From: Flavobacterium sp. LC2016-23
Lineage (GTDB): Bacteria; Bacteroidota; Bacteroidia; Flavobacteriales; Flavobacteriaceae
DNA: 64,000 bases
NCBI RefSeq assembly: GCF_009674775.1
Contig: NZ_WKKE01000008.1
Span: 124,001 to 188,000, forward strand
Direction: 5' to 3'
In this document: positions 1 to 7,817 of the stretch, one piece after another
Layout of the letters: the number at the start of each line of letters is the position of its first letter
Position numbering within the stretch: position 1 is the first letter of the stretch
Notes under the pieces: model-generated
What the model saw: only the letters and a program-made list of their open reading frames with translations
Told to the model about the DNA's origin: nothing
The model's database searches: none
Position numbers and translations under genes: made by a program

Positions 1-1
1 T

Positions 2-439
2 TACGAAGGTGATTTTACAAGCCTGAGCAAATGGCTGGGAACTGAATTAGATTACAGCAAAGTGCAAAATTTACTGATTGGAGAAGCTTTAGACGATCTG
101 AGAAAGGGGAAATATACACAGGAAATTGTAGAGAATCTTTTCCGCCTGGATGATGAGAAAGAAACAAATATTAAAAAAACGTTCTTTTTGGAACCTGAAA
201 AATATTTGCTGCAAAAAGAACAAATTTCGCAGCCTTCGGAAAACAGAATGCTAGAGATTAGATATTCTGATACTAAAACTTTTGACCAGGGAACAATTCC
301 AACCGCAATCGAAATTAATGCGGTTCAGCCGAAAGGAAAAACAGACATTAATTTAAATTACAACAATATTACATTCAACGAAGAACTTTCTTTTCCTTAT
401 AGTGTACCAAGTGGCTATAAAAAGGTTATAATTAAGTAA
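2..439 (+). CDS. DUF4292 lipoprotein, C-terminal part
   Basis: The reading frame is open from the window edge (base 2) to the stop at 439, so the 5' end lies outside. The visible 145 residues resemble the C-terminal half of DUF4292 proteins, LolB-like envelope lipoproteins of Bacteroidetes. The signal peptide and lipid-attachment site are not visible. The end of the protein alternates strands in the way a beta-sheet sandwich would. The M23-like gene follows 23 bases later and probably shares its transcript. A GTG at 62 is only an internal codon. The family assignment is from memory of such sequences and the exact role is unknown. Confidence 0.7.
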   Translation, partial: YEGDFTSLSKWLGTELDYSKVQNLLIGEALDDLRKGKYTQEIVENLFRLDDEKETNIKKTFFLEPEKYLLQKEQISQPSENRMLEIRYSDTKTFDQGTIPTAIEINAVQPKGKTDINLNYNNITFNEELSFPYSVPSGYKKVIIK

Positions 440-462
440 ATTTGCAAAAAGAAAACAGAAAC

Positions 463-1716
463 ATGCCAAAATTTCTCCTAAGCCTAATTTTTATATGCGC
501 CACTACATTCATGTGGGCACAAGATTCGCAACAAGAAAAACTTGAACAGCGAAAAGCTCAGATTCAGCAGGAAATTAGAGACAACGAAAAAATGTTGCAA
601 TCCGTAAAGAAAAAAGAAAAATCAGCGGTAAATGTATTTTTAATTCAGGCAAATAAAATCAAGCTGAAAGAAAAACTGATCAATACAACAGCAAAGCAGG
701 AAAGACTGCTGAGCAATGACATGTATATTAATCAGGTTAAGGTTAATAAGTTAAAAAAAGAACTGACGGTTTTAAAAGAAGATTATGCTAAAATGATCCT
801 TAAATCTTATAAAAGCCGTTCCGAGCAAAGCAGGGCTATGTTTATTTTATCATCGGAAAGTTTTTTGCAGGCCTATAAAAGAGCACAATATTTAAAACAA
901 TATACGAATTTCAGAAAAAACCAGGGATTGGAAATTCAGTCTAAAACGGCACAGTTAGTCGATTTCAATGCAAAGCTGAATGGTCAGAGACAAGATAAGA
1001 AGAAAATTATTGCTGAAAATCAGAAAGAGAGACTGGCTTTGGAAGCTGAGAAAAGAGAACAGCAAAAACTGGTGAACGCCATTAAAAAAGATAAAAATAA
1101 GATTATTGCAGATACAAGAAGCAAACAGCAGGAAGCGAAAAGAATTGACAGACAAATTGATCGTTTAATTCGTGAGGCCATTGCTGAAGCCAATAGAAAA
1201 GCAGCTCTTGAAAGAGCAAAAGACAATCCGGGATCTGCACCTTCAAATGCGCCTGTTTCCTCTTCTAAAATTGCGTTAACGCCGGAAGGAAAAATTTTAG
1301 CAGCAGATTTTAAAGCAAACCGTGGAAAATTACCATGGCCGGTAGAAAAAGGATTTATTTCGCTGGGTTACGGAGATCAGCCTCACCCGCTTTATCCTTC
1401 ACTAACGGTTCATAATTCGGGAGTAGAGATCACGACCGAACAAGGTGCAAATGCCCGTGCTGTATTTGAAGGAGAGGTTTCCAGTATTATGGTTTTATCT
1501 CCAATAAACAGGGCAGTTATGATACAGCATGGAGATTATTTTACAGTATATCAAAACCTGAGTCAGGTATTTGTAAATAAAGGAGATAAAGTAAATATTA
1601 AACAAAGTATCGGAAAAGTAAGAACCAGTGGAGATACGGGTAAAACGATTATCAAGTTTTTGATTCTTCAAAATACATCCAATAATAATCCGGAAGGATG
1701 GTTACAAAACAGATAA
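463..1716 (+). CDS. EnvC-like peptidoglycan hydrolase activator (degenerate M23)
   Basis: The start is placed at ATG 463, which gives a clean signal peptide ending in FMWAQ; an in-frame TTG at 442 would add seven charged residues in front of it. Residues about 20-240 are charged and coiled-coil-like. The last 120 residues form a LytM/M23 fold. The zinc ligands look lost: the HxxxD site reads HNSGVEI, the YxHL site reads YQNLS, and the terminal HLHF reads IKFLI. This matches EnvC-type proteins, which activate cell-wall amidases at division rather than cut peptidoglycan. The gene follows the DUF4292 gene and ends at a strong terminator. Confidence 0.85.
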   Translation: MPKFLLSLIFICATTFMWAQDSQQEKLEQRKAQIQQEIRDNEKMLQSVKKKEKSAVNVFLIQANKIKLKEKLINTTAKQERLLSNDMYINQVKVNKLKKELTVLKEDYAKMILKSYKSRSEQSRAMFILSSESFLQAYKRAQYLKQYTNFRKNQGLEIQSKTAQLVDFNAKLNGQRQDKKKIIAENQKERLALEAEKREQQKLVNAIKKDKNKIIADTRSKQQEAKRIDRQIDRLIREAIAEANRKAALERAKDNPGSAPSNAPVSSSKIALTPEGKILAADFKANRGKLPWPVEKGFISLGYGDQPHPLYPSLTVHNSGVEITTEQGANARAVFEGEVSSIMVLSPINRAVMIQHGDYFTVYQNLSQVFVNKGDKVNIKQSIGKVRTSGDTGKTIIKFLILQNTSNNNPEGWLQNR

Positions 1717-1718
1717 AG

Positions 1719-1749
1719 AAAAGGAGCTCAGTGAAGCTCCTTTTTTTTG
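1719..1749 (+). terminator. Rho-independent terminator
   Basis: An 8-bp perfect stem (AAGGAGCT, 1721-1728, with AGCTCCTT, 1735-1742) has a 6-base loop and runs into eight T's. It ends the M23-like transcript. Confidence 0.9.
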
Positions 1750-1975
1750 TCAATATTTTAAATATCGTATCAAATATTTTGTCGTAAAAATGCTATTTTG
1801 TATTTCCTTATCCCGGCAATTTGGAATTCATCTTTTATAAAAAACAGCCCGATGACTAATACTGCTTTCAGGAGAACCTAATCAAAAAGAGCAAAAAATG
1901 AAACTAAAAATAGAGAAGAATGTAAAAATCATTCTATTGTTTATTTGAAATTGTATTGATTGAAATTTAAAATAG

Positions 1976-1983
1976 TATTTTTG
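1976..1983 (+). promoter_or_regulatory. -7 box of rbfA promoter
   Basis: TATTTTTG fits the Bacteroidetes -7 consensus TAnnTTTG, with a TTG at 1956-1958 at -33 spacing. The rbfA ATG is only 5 bases downstream, so the transcript may begin at or next to the start codon. Confidence 0.6.
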
Positions 1984-1987
1984 CAGT

Positions 1988-2380
1988 ATGGAAACAAATA
2001 GACAGAAAAAAATAGGCGGTGTCATCCAAAAAGATTTGGTTGATATTTTGCAAGGTGAAGTGCGAAAAAACGGAATTAATAATTTAGTAATTTCAGTATC
2101 CAAAGTTAGTGTTACTTCAGATTTATCAGTAGCAACCGTATATTTAAGCATCTTTCCTCAGGAGAAAGCCAAAGAAACTTTAGAAGGAATTAAATCGAAT
2201 ACCACTTTAATCAAACACGATTTGTCTCAGCGCGTACGTTTGCAATTGCGTCGTGTACCAAATCTGGTATTCTTTATCGATGACTCTTTAGATTATATCG
2301 AGAAAATTGATAATGCATTATCCAACAGAGAAAACCCAATCGAAAATCGTGATCTTTTAGACAAAAGAAGAAAGTCATAA
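1988..2380 (+). CDS. rbfA: Ribosome-binding factor A
   Basis: This is a 130-residue protein of RbfA family length. It has the family's N-terminal helix (METNRQKKIGGVIQKDL), a KH-like core with VSVTSDLSVATVYLSIF, and the late RVRLQLRRVPNLVFFIDDS stretch. RbfA binds 16S rRNA in 30S precursors and helps late maturation and cold growth. Its stop is followed after one base by the permease gene, so the two form an operon. The promoter box lies directly before the ATG, which leaves almost no leader. Confidence 0.95.
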   Translation: METNRQKKIGGVIQKDLVDILQGEVRKNGINNLVISVSKVSVTSDLSVATVYLSIFPQEKAKETLEGIKSNTTLIKHDLSQRVRLQLRRVPNLVFFIDDSLDYIEKIDNALSNRENPIENRDLLDKRRKS

Positions 2381-2381
2381 A

Positions 2382-3581
2382 TTGAATTTTCCGCTTTACA
2401 TAGCCAAACGTTACATTTTTAGCAGAAGTAAAAACAATGCTATAAATATTATCAATCGTATTGCCAGCATGGGAATTATTGTTGGTACAATGGCTTTGTT
2501 TGTGGTATTGTCTGTTTTTAGCGGACTAAAAGTGTTTAGCCTTTCGTTTACAAATGAAATCGATCCGGATTTAAAAATGACCAGTACGTACGGAAAATCA
2601 TTTTTACTGACGCCCGGTCAGGAAAGCCAGATTAAGAAAATTAACGGTGTAGCTTCATATACTAAAATTATCGAGGAACGTGTTTTGTTTATTTTTAAAG
2701 ACAAGCAACAGGTAACTTATATCAAAGGGGTTGACAGTAATTATGTAGTGGTAAACGACATCAAAAAAAAACTGTTTAACGGACAATGGCTGAAACCGGA
2801 CAGTTATCAGGTTGTTGTTGGTTATGGAATCGCCAGGGATTTTTCCATGGGATTGCTCGATTTCGAAAACCCATTGCAGGTCCTTGCTCCTAAACCCGGA
2901 AAGGGAGCCTTTGAAAATCCCGAAGAAGCATTTAATAAAACGGATGTTTTACCGGTCGGAATTTATTCGATCAGTGAAGACCTGGATTCAAAATACGTAT
3001 TTACCGATTTGCGACTGGCACAGGAATTATTGCTCTACAAACCCAATCAGATTTCCGGAATTGAATTTAATTTGAAAGACAATGCAGATGAAGCTGTGGT
3101 CAATTCTAAATTAGAAAAGATTTTTCAAAATAAAATCACTTTAAAAAACAGGGCACAACTCAACGAGTCTTTGTATAAAATGCTCAACACTGAAAATATT
3201 GCCGTTTATCTGATTTTTACCTTAGTCATTATTGTCGCGCTTTTTAATCTGATCGGTGCTTTGATCATGATGATTTTAGATAAAAAAGCAAATCTCAAAA
3301 CCCTTTTTAACTTGGGAACCGAAATCAATAATCTGAGAAAGATCTTTTTGCTTCAGGGAACTCTGCTAAGTGTTTTCGGAGGTAGTATTGGTCTTGTTCT
3401 GGGGATTATTTTAGTACTGCTACAGCAGCAATACGAGCTCATTATGATTACGCCGACTTTGGCATATCCTGTAGTTTTTACGTTAGAAAATGTACTTATT
3501 GTGATGGGAACTATTGTTTCGCTTGGCTTTGTGGCTTCTTTAATTGCCAGCAGCCGTGTGAGTAAAAAGCTGCTGGATTAG
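2382..3581 (+). CDS. LolC/LolE-like ABC permease (FtsX family)
   Basis: This 399-residue protein starts at TTG; MNFPLYIAKRY is the usual beginning of this family in Flavobacterium, and no ATG lies nearby. One membrane segment lies at about residues 27-50, followed by a large periplasmic domain, then three membrane segments in the last 130 residues. This is the MacB/FtsX layout of the permease that extracts lipoproteins for LolA. No ATPase gene is adjacent; LolD would be encoded elsewhere. It is one base after rbfA and presumably translated from the same message. Confidence 0.85.
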   Translation: MNFPLYIAKRYIFSRSKNNAINIINRIASMGIIVGTMALFVVLSVFSGLKVFSLSFTNEIDPDLKMTSTYGKSFLLTPGQESQIKKINGVASYTKIIEERVLFIFKDKQQVTYIKGVDSNYVVVNDIKKKLFNGQWLKPDSYQVVVGYGIARDFSMGLLDFENPLQVLAPKPGKGAFENPEEAFNKTDVLPVGIYSISEDLDSKYVFTDLRLAQELLLYKPNQISGIEFNLKDNADEAVVNSKLEKIFQNKITLKNRAQLNESLYKMLNTENIAVYLIFTLVIIVALFNLIGALIMMILDKKANLKTLFNLGTEINNLRKIFLLQGTLLSVFGGSIGLVLGIILVLLQQQYELIMITPTLAYPVVFTLENVLIVMGTIVSLGFVASLIASSRVSKKLLD

Positions 3582-3707
3582 TACTCGTCCATATAAAATA
3601 ATTAGCTATATTTATCCTCTTAAAAATTCATGTCTATGATTGTTTCTGCCTAATCCTATTTTATTTTTAGAATAATTAGGATACTTACGTTTTTTTTCTT
3701 CAGTTCA

Positions 3708-3720
3708 GATGTATTACATC
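3708..3720. promoter_or_regulatory. 13-bp palindrome upstream of MATE gene
   Basis: GATGTA-T-TACATC is a perfect inverted repeat about 33 bases before the exporter ATG. It could be an operator, but only one copy was seen. Confidence 0.25.
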
Positions 3721-3752
3721 CGGGCTAATTTTATCATTTATCCTATTATATC

Positions 3753-5180
3753 ATGACAGAAACAACAATACAAAAGAGTTTATTTTCTAAAATTTTTACC
3801 ACTTTAAAATCAGCGATCAAAGGAGACGAATCTTTTGATTATACGGCCGGAAGCATTAAAAAAGCAGTCATTCTTTTAGCCATTCCTATGGTTTTGGAAA
3901 TGATGATGGAATCGGTGTTTGCACTTGTCGATTTATATTTTGTCGGGCACTTAGAGCATAGCAGTTTTGCAATACAGACAGTGGGCTTAACAGAATCTGT
4001 AATTACAATCGTCTATTCAGTTGCTATTGGTATTAGTATGGCAGCAACAGCCGTTGTAGCAAGGCGAATCGGGGAGAAAGATCCGATTGCCGCCGCAAAA
4101 GCAGGCATGCAGGCCATCATTATAGCTGTTGTAGTCAATAGCGCAATGAGTATACTGGGGTTTATTTATGCCAAGGATATTCTGATACTCATGGGCGCAT
4201 CTGCTGATGCCGCAGAACACGGTTACCGATTTACACAAATTATGATTGGCGGAAGTTTGTGTATCATGCTTTTATTTCTGATTAACGGAATTTTTCGTGG
4301 CGCCGGAAATGCTGCCATTGCCATGAAAAGTCTGTGGTTAGCCAATATTTGCAATATTATTTTATGTCCGGTATTAATTAACGGTTTTGGTCCTGTCCCG
4401 GCTTTCGGACTGACGGGTGCTGCGATTGCGACTACCTTAGGACGAAGCATTGGGGTTCTGTACCAATTGTACCATTTGTTTTTTGGGAAAGGTGTTTTAA
4501 AGATTATTGCATCGTATTTTATTCCTGATTTTAAACAAATAAAAGCACTGATAAAAATTGCTGCTCCTGGAGTGTTACAATTTGTAATCGCATCCTGCAG
4601 CTGGATTTTTCTGGCACAACTGGTGGCAACAACCGGAGGTGATCATGGATCTGCCGGATACCAGACGGCACTACGAATTATGATGTTTTTTATACTTCCG
4701 GCCTGGGGATTAAGCAATGCAGCCGCAACTTTAGTAGGACAAAATTTAGGTGCGAAAAGAATCGATCGTGCCGAAAAATCAGTTTATACCACAGCCAGAT
4801 ACAATGTGATTTTTATGGCTGCCATTATGGTCATCACCTTATGTTTTGGAAAGTATATTATTTCCTTTTTCACCAATGATGAAATGGTGAAAACCATTGC
4901 TGTTGAAGCCTTACAGATTATGAGCATCGGTTTTATTTTCTACGGAATCGGAATGGTACTGATTAATACTTTCAACGGGGCAGGAGATACCTGGACACCA
5001 ACGGGAATTAATTTCTTCGGCTTTTGGTTGTTTCAGATTCCTTTGGCTTTTATATTGGCCAAACATTTTCAGATGGGACCCACAGGTGTTTTTATCGCGA
5101 TTCCGGTTGCTGAAACGGCCATAACATTAGCGGGTATTTTCTTTTACAAAAGAGGGAAATGGAAACGCACTCAGGTGTAA
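3753..5180 (+). CDS. MATE family efflux transporter
   Basis: This 475-residue, very hydrophobic protein has about 12 membrane segments in two related halves, as in multidrug and toxin extrusion exporters of the NorM/DinF type. The first half begins near AVILLAIPMVLEMMMES and the second near LIKIAAPGVLQFVIAS. Such proteins use H+ or Na+ gradients to expel cationic drugs or metabolites from the cytoplasm; the substrate cannot be told from sequence. The first 35 residues form a cytosolic extension. It is a single-gene unit: 171 bases separate it from the permease gene, and a hairpin follows. Confidence 0.92.
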   Translation: MTETTIQKSLFSKIFTTLKSAIKGDESFDYTAGSIKKAVILLAIPMVLEMMMESVFALVDLYFVGHLEHSSFAIQTVGLTESVITIVYSVAIGISMAATAVVARRIGEKDPIAAAKAGMQAIIIAVVVNSAMSILGFIYAKDILILMGASADAAEHGYRFTQIMIGGSLCIMLLFLINGIFRGAGNAAIAMKSLWLANICNIILCPVLINGFGPVPAFGLTGAAIATTLGRSIGVLYQLYHLFFGKGVLKIIASYFIPDFKQIKALIKIAAPGVLQFVIASCSWIFLAQLVATTGGDHGSAGYQTALRIMMFFILPAWGLSNAAATLVGQNLGAKRIDRAEKSVYTTARYNVIFMAAIMVITLCFGKYIISFFTNDEMVKTIAVEALQIMSIGFIFYGIGMVLINTFNGAGDTWTPTGINFFGFWLFQIPLAFILAKHFQMGPTGVFIAIPVAETAITLAGIFFYKRGKWKRTQV

Positions 5181-5256
5181 AGTAAATGGCAGAAATATTT
5201 TAGAATTTAACCGCAAGGAACGCAAAGGTTTTTTATTTATCGGATTCTATATAAGC

Positions 5257-5309
5257 GCAAAGTTCGCAAAGCTATAATTGATATAGCCTTGCGAACTTTG
5301 CAATTTTTT
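5257..5309 (+). terminator. REP-like hairpin, probable terminator between MATE gene and dusB
   Basis: A 19-base arm (5257-5275) pairs with 5283-5301 with one mismatch, around a 7-base loop, followed by a T-run on the plus strand. The arms consist of the GCAAAGTTCGCAAAG motif that also appears in other spacers of this window, so a dispersed repeat may have been recruited as a terminator. Confidence 0.6.
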
Positions 5310-5359
5310 CATATAGCGCAAGGAAAAAATTTAGCGTCCCTTGCGTTTAAAATTATTTT

Positions 5360-6352
5360 TTACACAAACTCATATCCGGCGTAAACCTCTTTTATTTCAT
5401 CCATAATCGCGAATAAAATTTCAGGCTCATCAGTCGTTACCAATTTTTGTTTGTATTCTTTAAAAGAATGAATTCCTTTGAAATAGTTGGTGTAATGACG
5501 GCGCATTTCCACAATTCCCAAGCGTTCGCCTTTCCAGTCCATAGACCATTGCAGATGATTTCTGGAGGCTTCAACACGATCACCAACTGTCGGAGCAGCT
5601 AAATGCTCGCCAGTCTTAAAATAGTGTTTAATTTCGTTAAAAATCCAAGGATACCCAATGGCAGCACGTCCAATCATGATTCCGTCGATACCGTATTCGT
5701 TTTTATATTTTAATGCTTTTTCAGGGCTGTCGATATCGCCATTTCCAAAAATAGGCATTGTAATTCTTGGGTTGTTTTTTACTCTTGCAATGTGCGACCA
5801 ATCGGCGTGGCCTTTGTACATCTGAGCGCGCGTTCTGGCATGAATCGTTAAAGCCTGAACACCAATATCCTGTAACCTTTCGGCAACTTCATCAATATTA
5901 ATAGAATTATCATCCCAGCCGAGGCGTGTTTTTACCGTAACCGGTAAATCAGTACTTCTGATCACCGCTTTTGTTAAACGAACCATCAAATCTACATCTT
6001 TCAAAACTCCTGCACCGGCACCTTTACAAACCACTTTTTTTACCGGACATCCAAAATTGATATCTACTAAATCAGGTTTTACGGTTGTCACAATTTTAGA
6101 CGAAAGTGCCATCGCTTCTTCATCACCGCCAAAAATCTGGATTCCAACCGGGCGTTCGTAATCAAAAATATCCAGCTTCATTCTGCTTTTGATCGCATCA
6201 CGAATCAATCCTTCCGACGAAATAAATTCAGAATACATCATGTCAGCACCATGTGTTTTGCATAACCTGCGAAACGGCGGATCGCTCACATCTTCCATCG
6301 GTGCGAGTAGTAAAGGAAATTCGGGTAATTCTATGTTGCCAATCTTGACCAT
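5360..6352 (-). CDS. dusB: tRNA-dihydrouridine synthase
   Basis: This is a 330-residue TIM-barrel flavoenzyme of the Dus family that reduces uridines in tRNA D-loops with FMN and NADPH. Visible hallmarks are LLAPMEDVSDPPFR at the start, the catalytic cysteine in NFGCPVKKV, the FMN-binding VKTRLGW and IHARTRAQMYKG stretches, and GIMIGRAAIGYPWIF. The start is set at ATG 6352. A longer frame from 6370 would begin inside the -7 box at 6368-6375, so it cannot be translated from that promoter. The subgroup call (DusB) is by overall likeness. Confidence 0.95.
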   Translation of the reverse strand: MVKIGNIELPEFPLLLAPMEDVSDPPFRRLCKTHGADMMYSEFISSEGLIRDAIKSRMKLDIFDYERPVGIQIFGGDEEAMALSSKIVTTVKPDLVDINFGCPVKKVVCKGAGAGVLKDVDLMVRLTKAVIRSTDLPVTVKTRLGWDDNSINIDEVAERLQDIGVQALTIHARTRAQMYKGHADWSHIARVKNNPRITMPIFGNGDIDSPEKALKYKNEYGIDGIMIGRAAIGYPWIFNEIKHYFKTGEHLAAPTVGDRVEASRNHLQWSMDWKGERLGIVEMRRHYTNYFKGIHSFKEYKQKLVTTDEPEILFAIMDEIKEVYAGYEFV

Positions 6353-6367
6353 CTTCAATATTTTGTG

Positions 6368-6375
6368 CAAAATTA
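6368..6375 (-). promoter_or_regulatory. -7 box of dusB promoter
   Basis: On the minus strand this reads TAATTTTG, a perfect TAnnTTTG match, 16 bases before the dusB ATG. It decides the start choice for dusB. Confidence 0.6.
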
Positions 6376-6410
6376 CAACTTTTTAGTTCAATTTGTACCA
6401 AATTGAGGTT

Positions 6411-6440
6411 CAAAGGTTCAGAGTGACAAAGCGACAAAGG
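6411..6440. repeat. Left inverted copy of dispersed repeat
   Basis: CAAAGGTTCAGAGTGACAAAG at 6411-6431 matches, at 20 of 21 positions, the reverse complement of 7783-7803. The pair brackets one lipoprotein gene. Related words occur near 57560, 61885 and 62270. Confidence 0.6.
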
Positions 6441-6523
6441 TTTAGCTAAGTGGGAAAAAATCAAAAGAACAAAGTTTTATTATTCCATAAAACGAATACT
6501 GTAGTATTTCTCTTAAAAACACA

Positions 6524-6531
6524 TATATTTG
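6524..6531 (+). promoter_or_regulatory. -7 box upstream of lipoprotein gene
   Basis: TATATTTG matches TAnnTTTG and lies 38 bases before the preferred ATG at 6570. This supports that start over the upstream GTG at 6450. Confidence 0.5.
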
Positions 6532-6569
6532 ATTTACTAAATTATAAATCCAAATACGAATCAAAATCT

Positions 6570-7721
6570 ATGAAAAACGTAAAATTTATTTTCATGTCAT
6601 TTATTGCTTTAGCAGTGCTTTCGTGCTCTGAAGAAACCATCAGGCAAAATGATGAAACCTCAGTCATTAAAAGTACAGGAAGTACAAAAAAACCAGCAGG
6701 AGAAGATTGTTCAACCAAAGCATTGCTAGTATCAGAGGATAATCTCTACAACTGTTTTGGACTTGCATTTTCATTAAGTGAGACAGAGGACAAAAAAAAA
6801 TTGGAGAATTACGAAATTTATGATCAGTTTATAACTACCGGTATTTTTGTAGAGGATAACAGTAGTAATGCATCAAAAGTTTTATATTGGAATAATGAAC
6901 CAGATTTTATTGCTAAAAGAGTACAGGGGATTACTCATGCAGCAATTCTTACTGATGGTGCAGGAAGTACGGTTTATTCCAAAGAAGGTTCAATAGGATT
7001 ATATAAAAACTGTATCGAATATTATTATTTATGGGAAGATAAAACGACAAATACACCACCTCCGCCTAACCATTTTTATAGAAAATATGCTTTAAATCTG
7101 GAGTTAAATCCGTACACTAGTCCAGTAAGAACCGTTCCATTTACCCTTTCTGTTGCACATGATGCATCAGCTCTTTTGGAGGCATCATACAGTTGGGAAA
7201 TTGCGGCAGCTGATGCTAATTATTTGCAGATTGCCGGCAGTGGCGGCAGCTGTACTTTAAAATTTAGTGAATTTGCACCGAAAAAAAATTATACCATTAC
7301 TTTAAAAGCAAAACATCAAAGAGGAAGAATTTATAACGGAATTTCAGTTCCGAAAGAGTTATCCAAAAGCGTCACAATTAATTTACAAGGAGATCCTACT
7401 CCATTGCCAGTTGCTCTTACAGCCAGTTTTACGGGTTCAAATTATGTAACTCAATCTTCAGTGGGATCCTGGACTGCGACAATTTCCGGAGGAGCTCTTC
7501 CTTATCAGCATTTCAGCTGGTGGATTAAGCGTCACCAGGATCCAAATTCGTTTTATACGCAGATCGCTACAGGAAATCCAATACATTTATATACCACGAC
7601 ATCTTCAAAACCTACTTATTTTGACTTGTATTTCAGAGTTGTCGATGCCAATAACCAGATTTTTATAACGGCTCCACAGTTAATTCAGTCAACAGGGCCA
7701 TTAGAACTCATTGATCTTTAA
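6570..7721 (+). CDS. Secreted lipoprotein with NCxGxA-type domain
   Basis: ATG 6570 gives a signal peptide with the lipobox LAVLSC (Cys19), so this is a 383-residue surface or periplasmic lipoprotein. Residues about 45-165 carry the pattern YNCFGLAF, then ITHAAILTDG and YSKEGSIGLYKN. Bacteroidetes proteins with NCHGYA...ITHSA...SKWG show the same spacing. A papain-like Cys/His pair is possible but unproven. The rest looks like two Ig/PKD-type beta domains (about 180-280 and 290-383). The gene has its own promoter and terminator and is flanked by inverted repeats. The function is unknown. Confidence 0.75.
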   Translation: MKNVKFIFMSFIALAVLSCSEETIRQNDETSVIKSTGSTKKPAGEDCSTKALLVSEDNLYNCFGLAFSLSETEDKKKLENYEIYDQFITTGIFVEDNSSNASKVLYWNNEPDFIAKRVQGITHAAILTDGAGSTVYSKEGSIGLYKNCIEYYYLWEDKTTNTPPPPNHFYRKYALNLELNPYTSPVRTVPFTLSVAHDASALLEASYSWEIAAADANYLQIAGSGGSCTLKFSEFAPKKNYTITLKAKHQRGRIYNGISVPKELSKSVTINLQGDPTPLPVALTASFTGSNYVTQSSVGSWTATISGGALPYQHFSWWIKRHQDPNSFYTQIATGNPIHLYTTTSSKPTYFDLYFRVVDANNQIFITAPQLIQSTGPLELIDL

Positions 7722-7733
7722 AAACATATAACG

Positions 7734-7763
7734 AAAAAGCCTCGTGAAAACCAGGCTTTTTTT
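7734..7763. terminator. Bidirectional terminator
   Basis: AAAAAGCCT (7734-7742) pairs with AGGCTTTTT (7753-7761), with A's before and T's after. It serves the lipoprotein gene and possibly also the end of the pigment operon on the other strand. Confidence 0.8.
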
Positions 7764-7782
7764 ATTCGAATTGGTAAAAGAC

Positions 7783-7813
7783 CTTTGTCCCTCTGAACCT
7801 TTGTAACTTTGCC
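7783..7813. repeat. Right inverted copy of dispersed repeat
   Basis: CTTTGTCCCTCTGAACCTTTG at 7783-7803 is the inverted partner of 6411-6431. It lies between the terminator and the 3' end of the pigment operon. Confidence 0.6.
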
Positions 7814-7817
7814 CCTT

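Noticed and set aside
6450..6569. GTG start for the lipoprotein
   Set aside because: It lies before the promoter box at 6524 and would bury the signal peptide.
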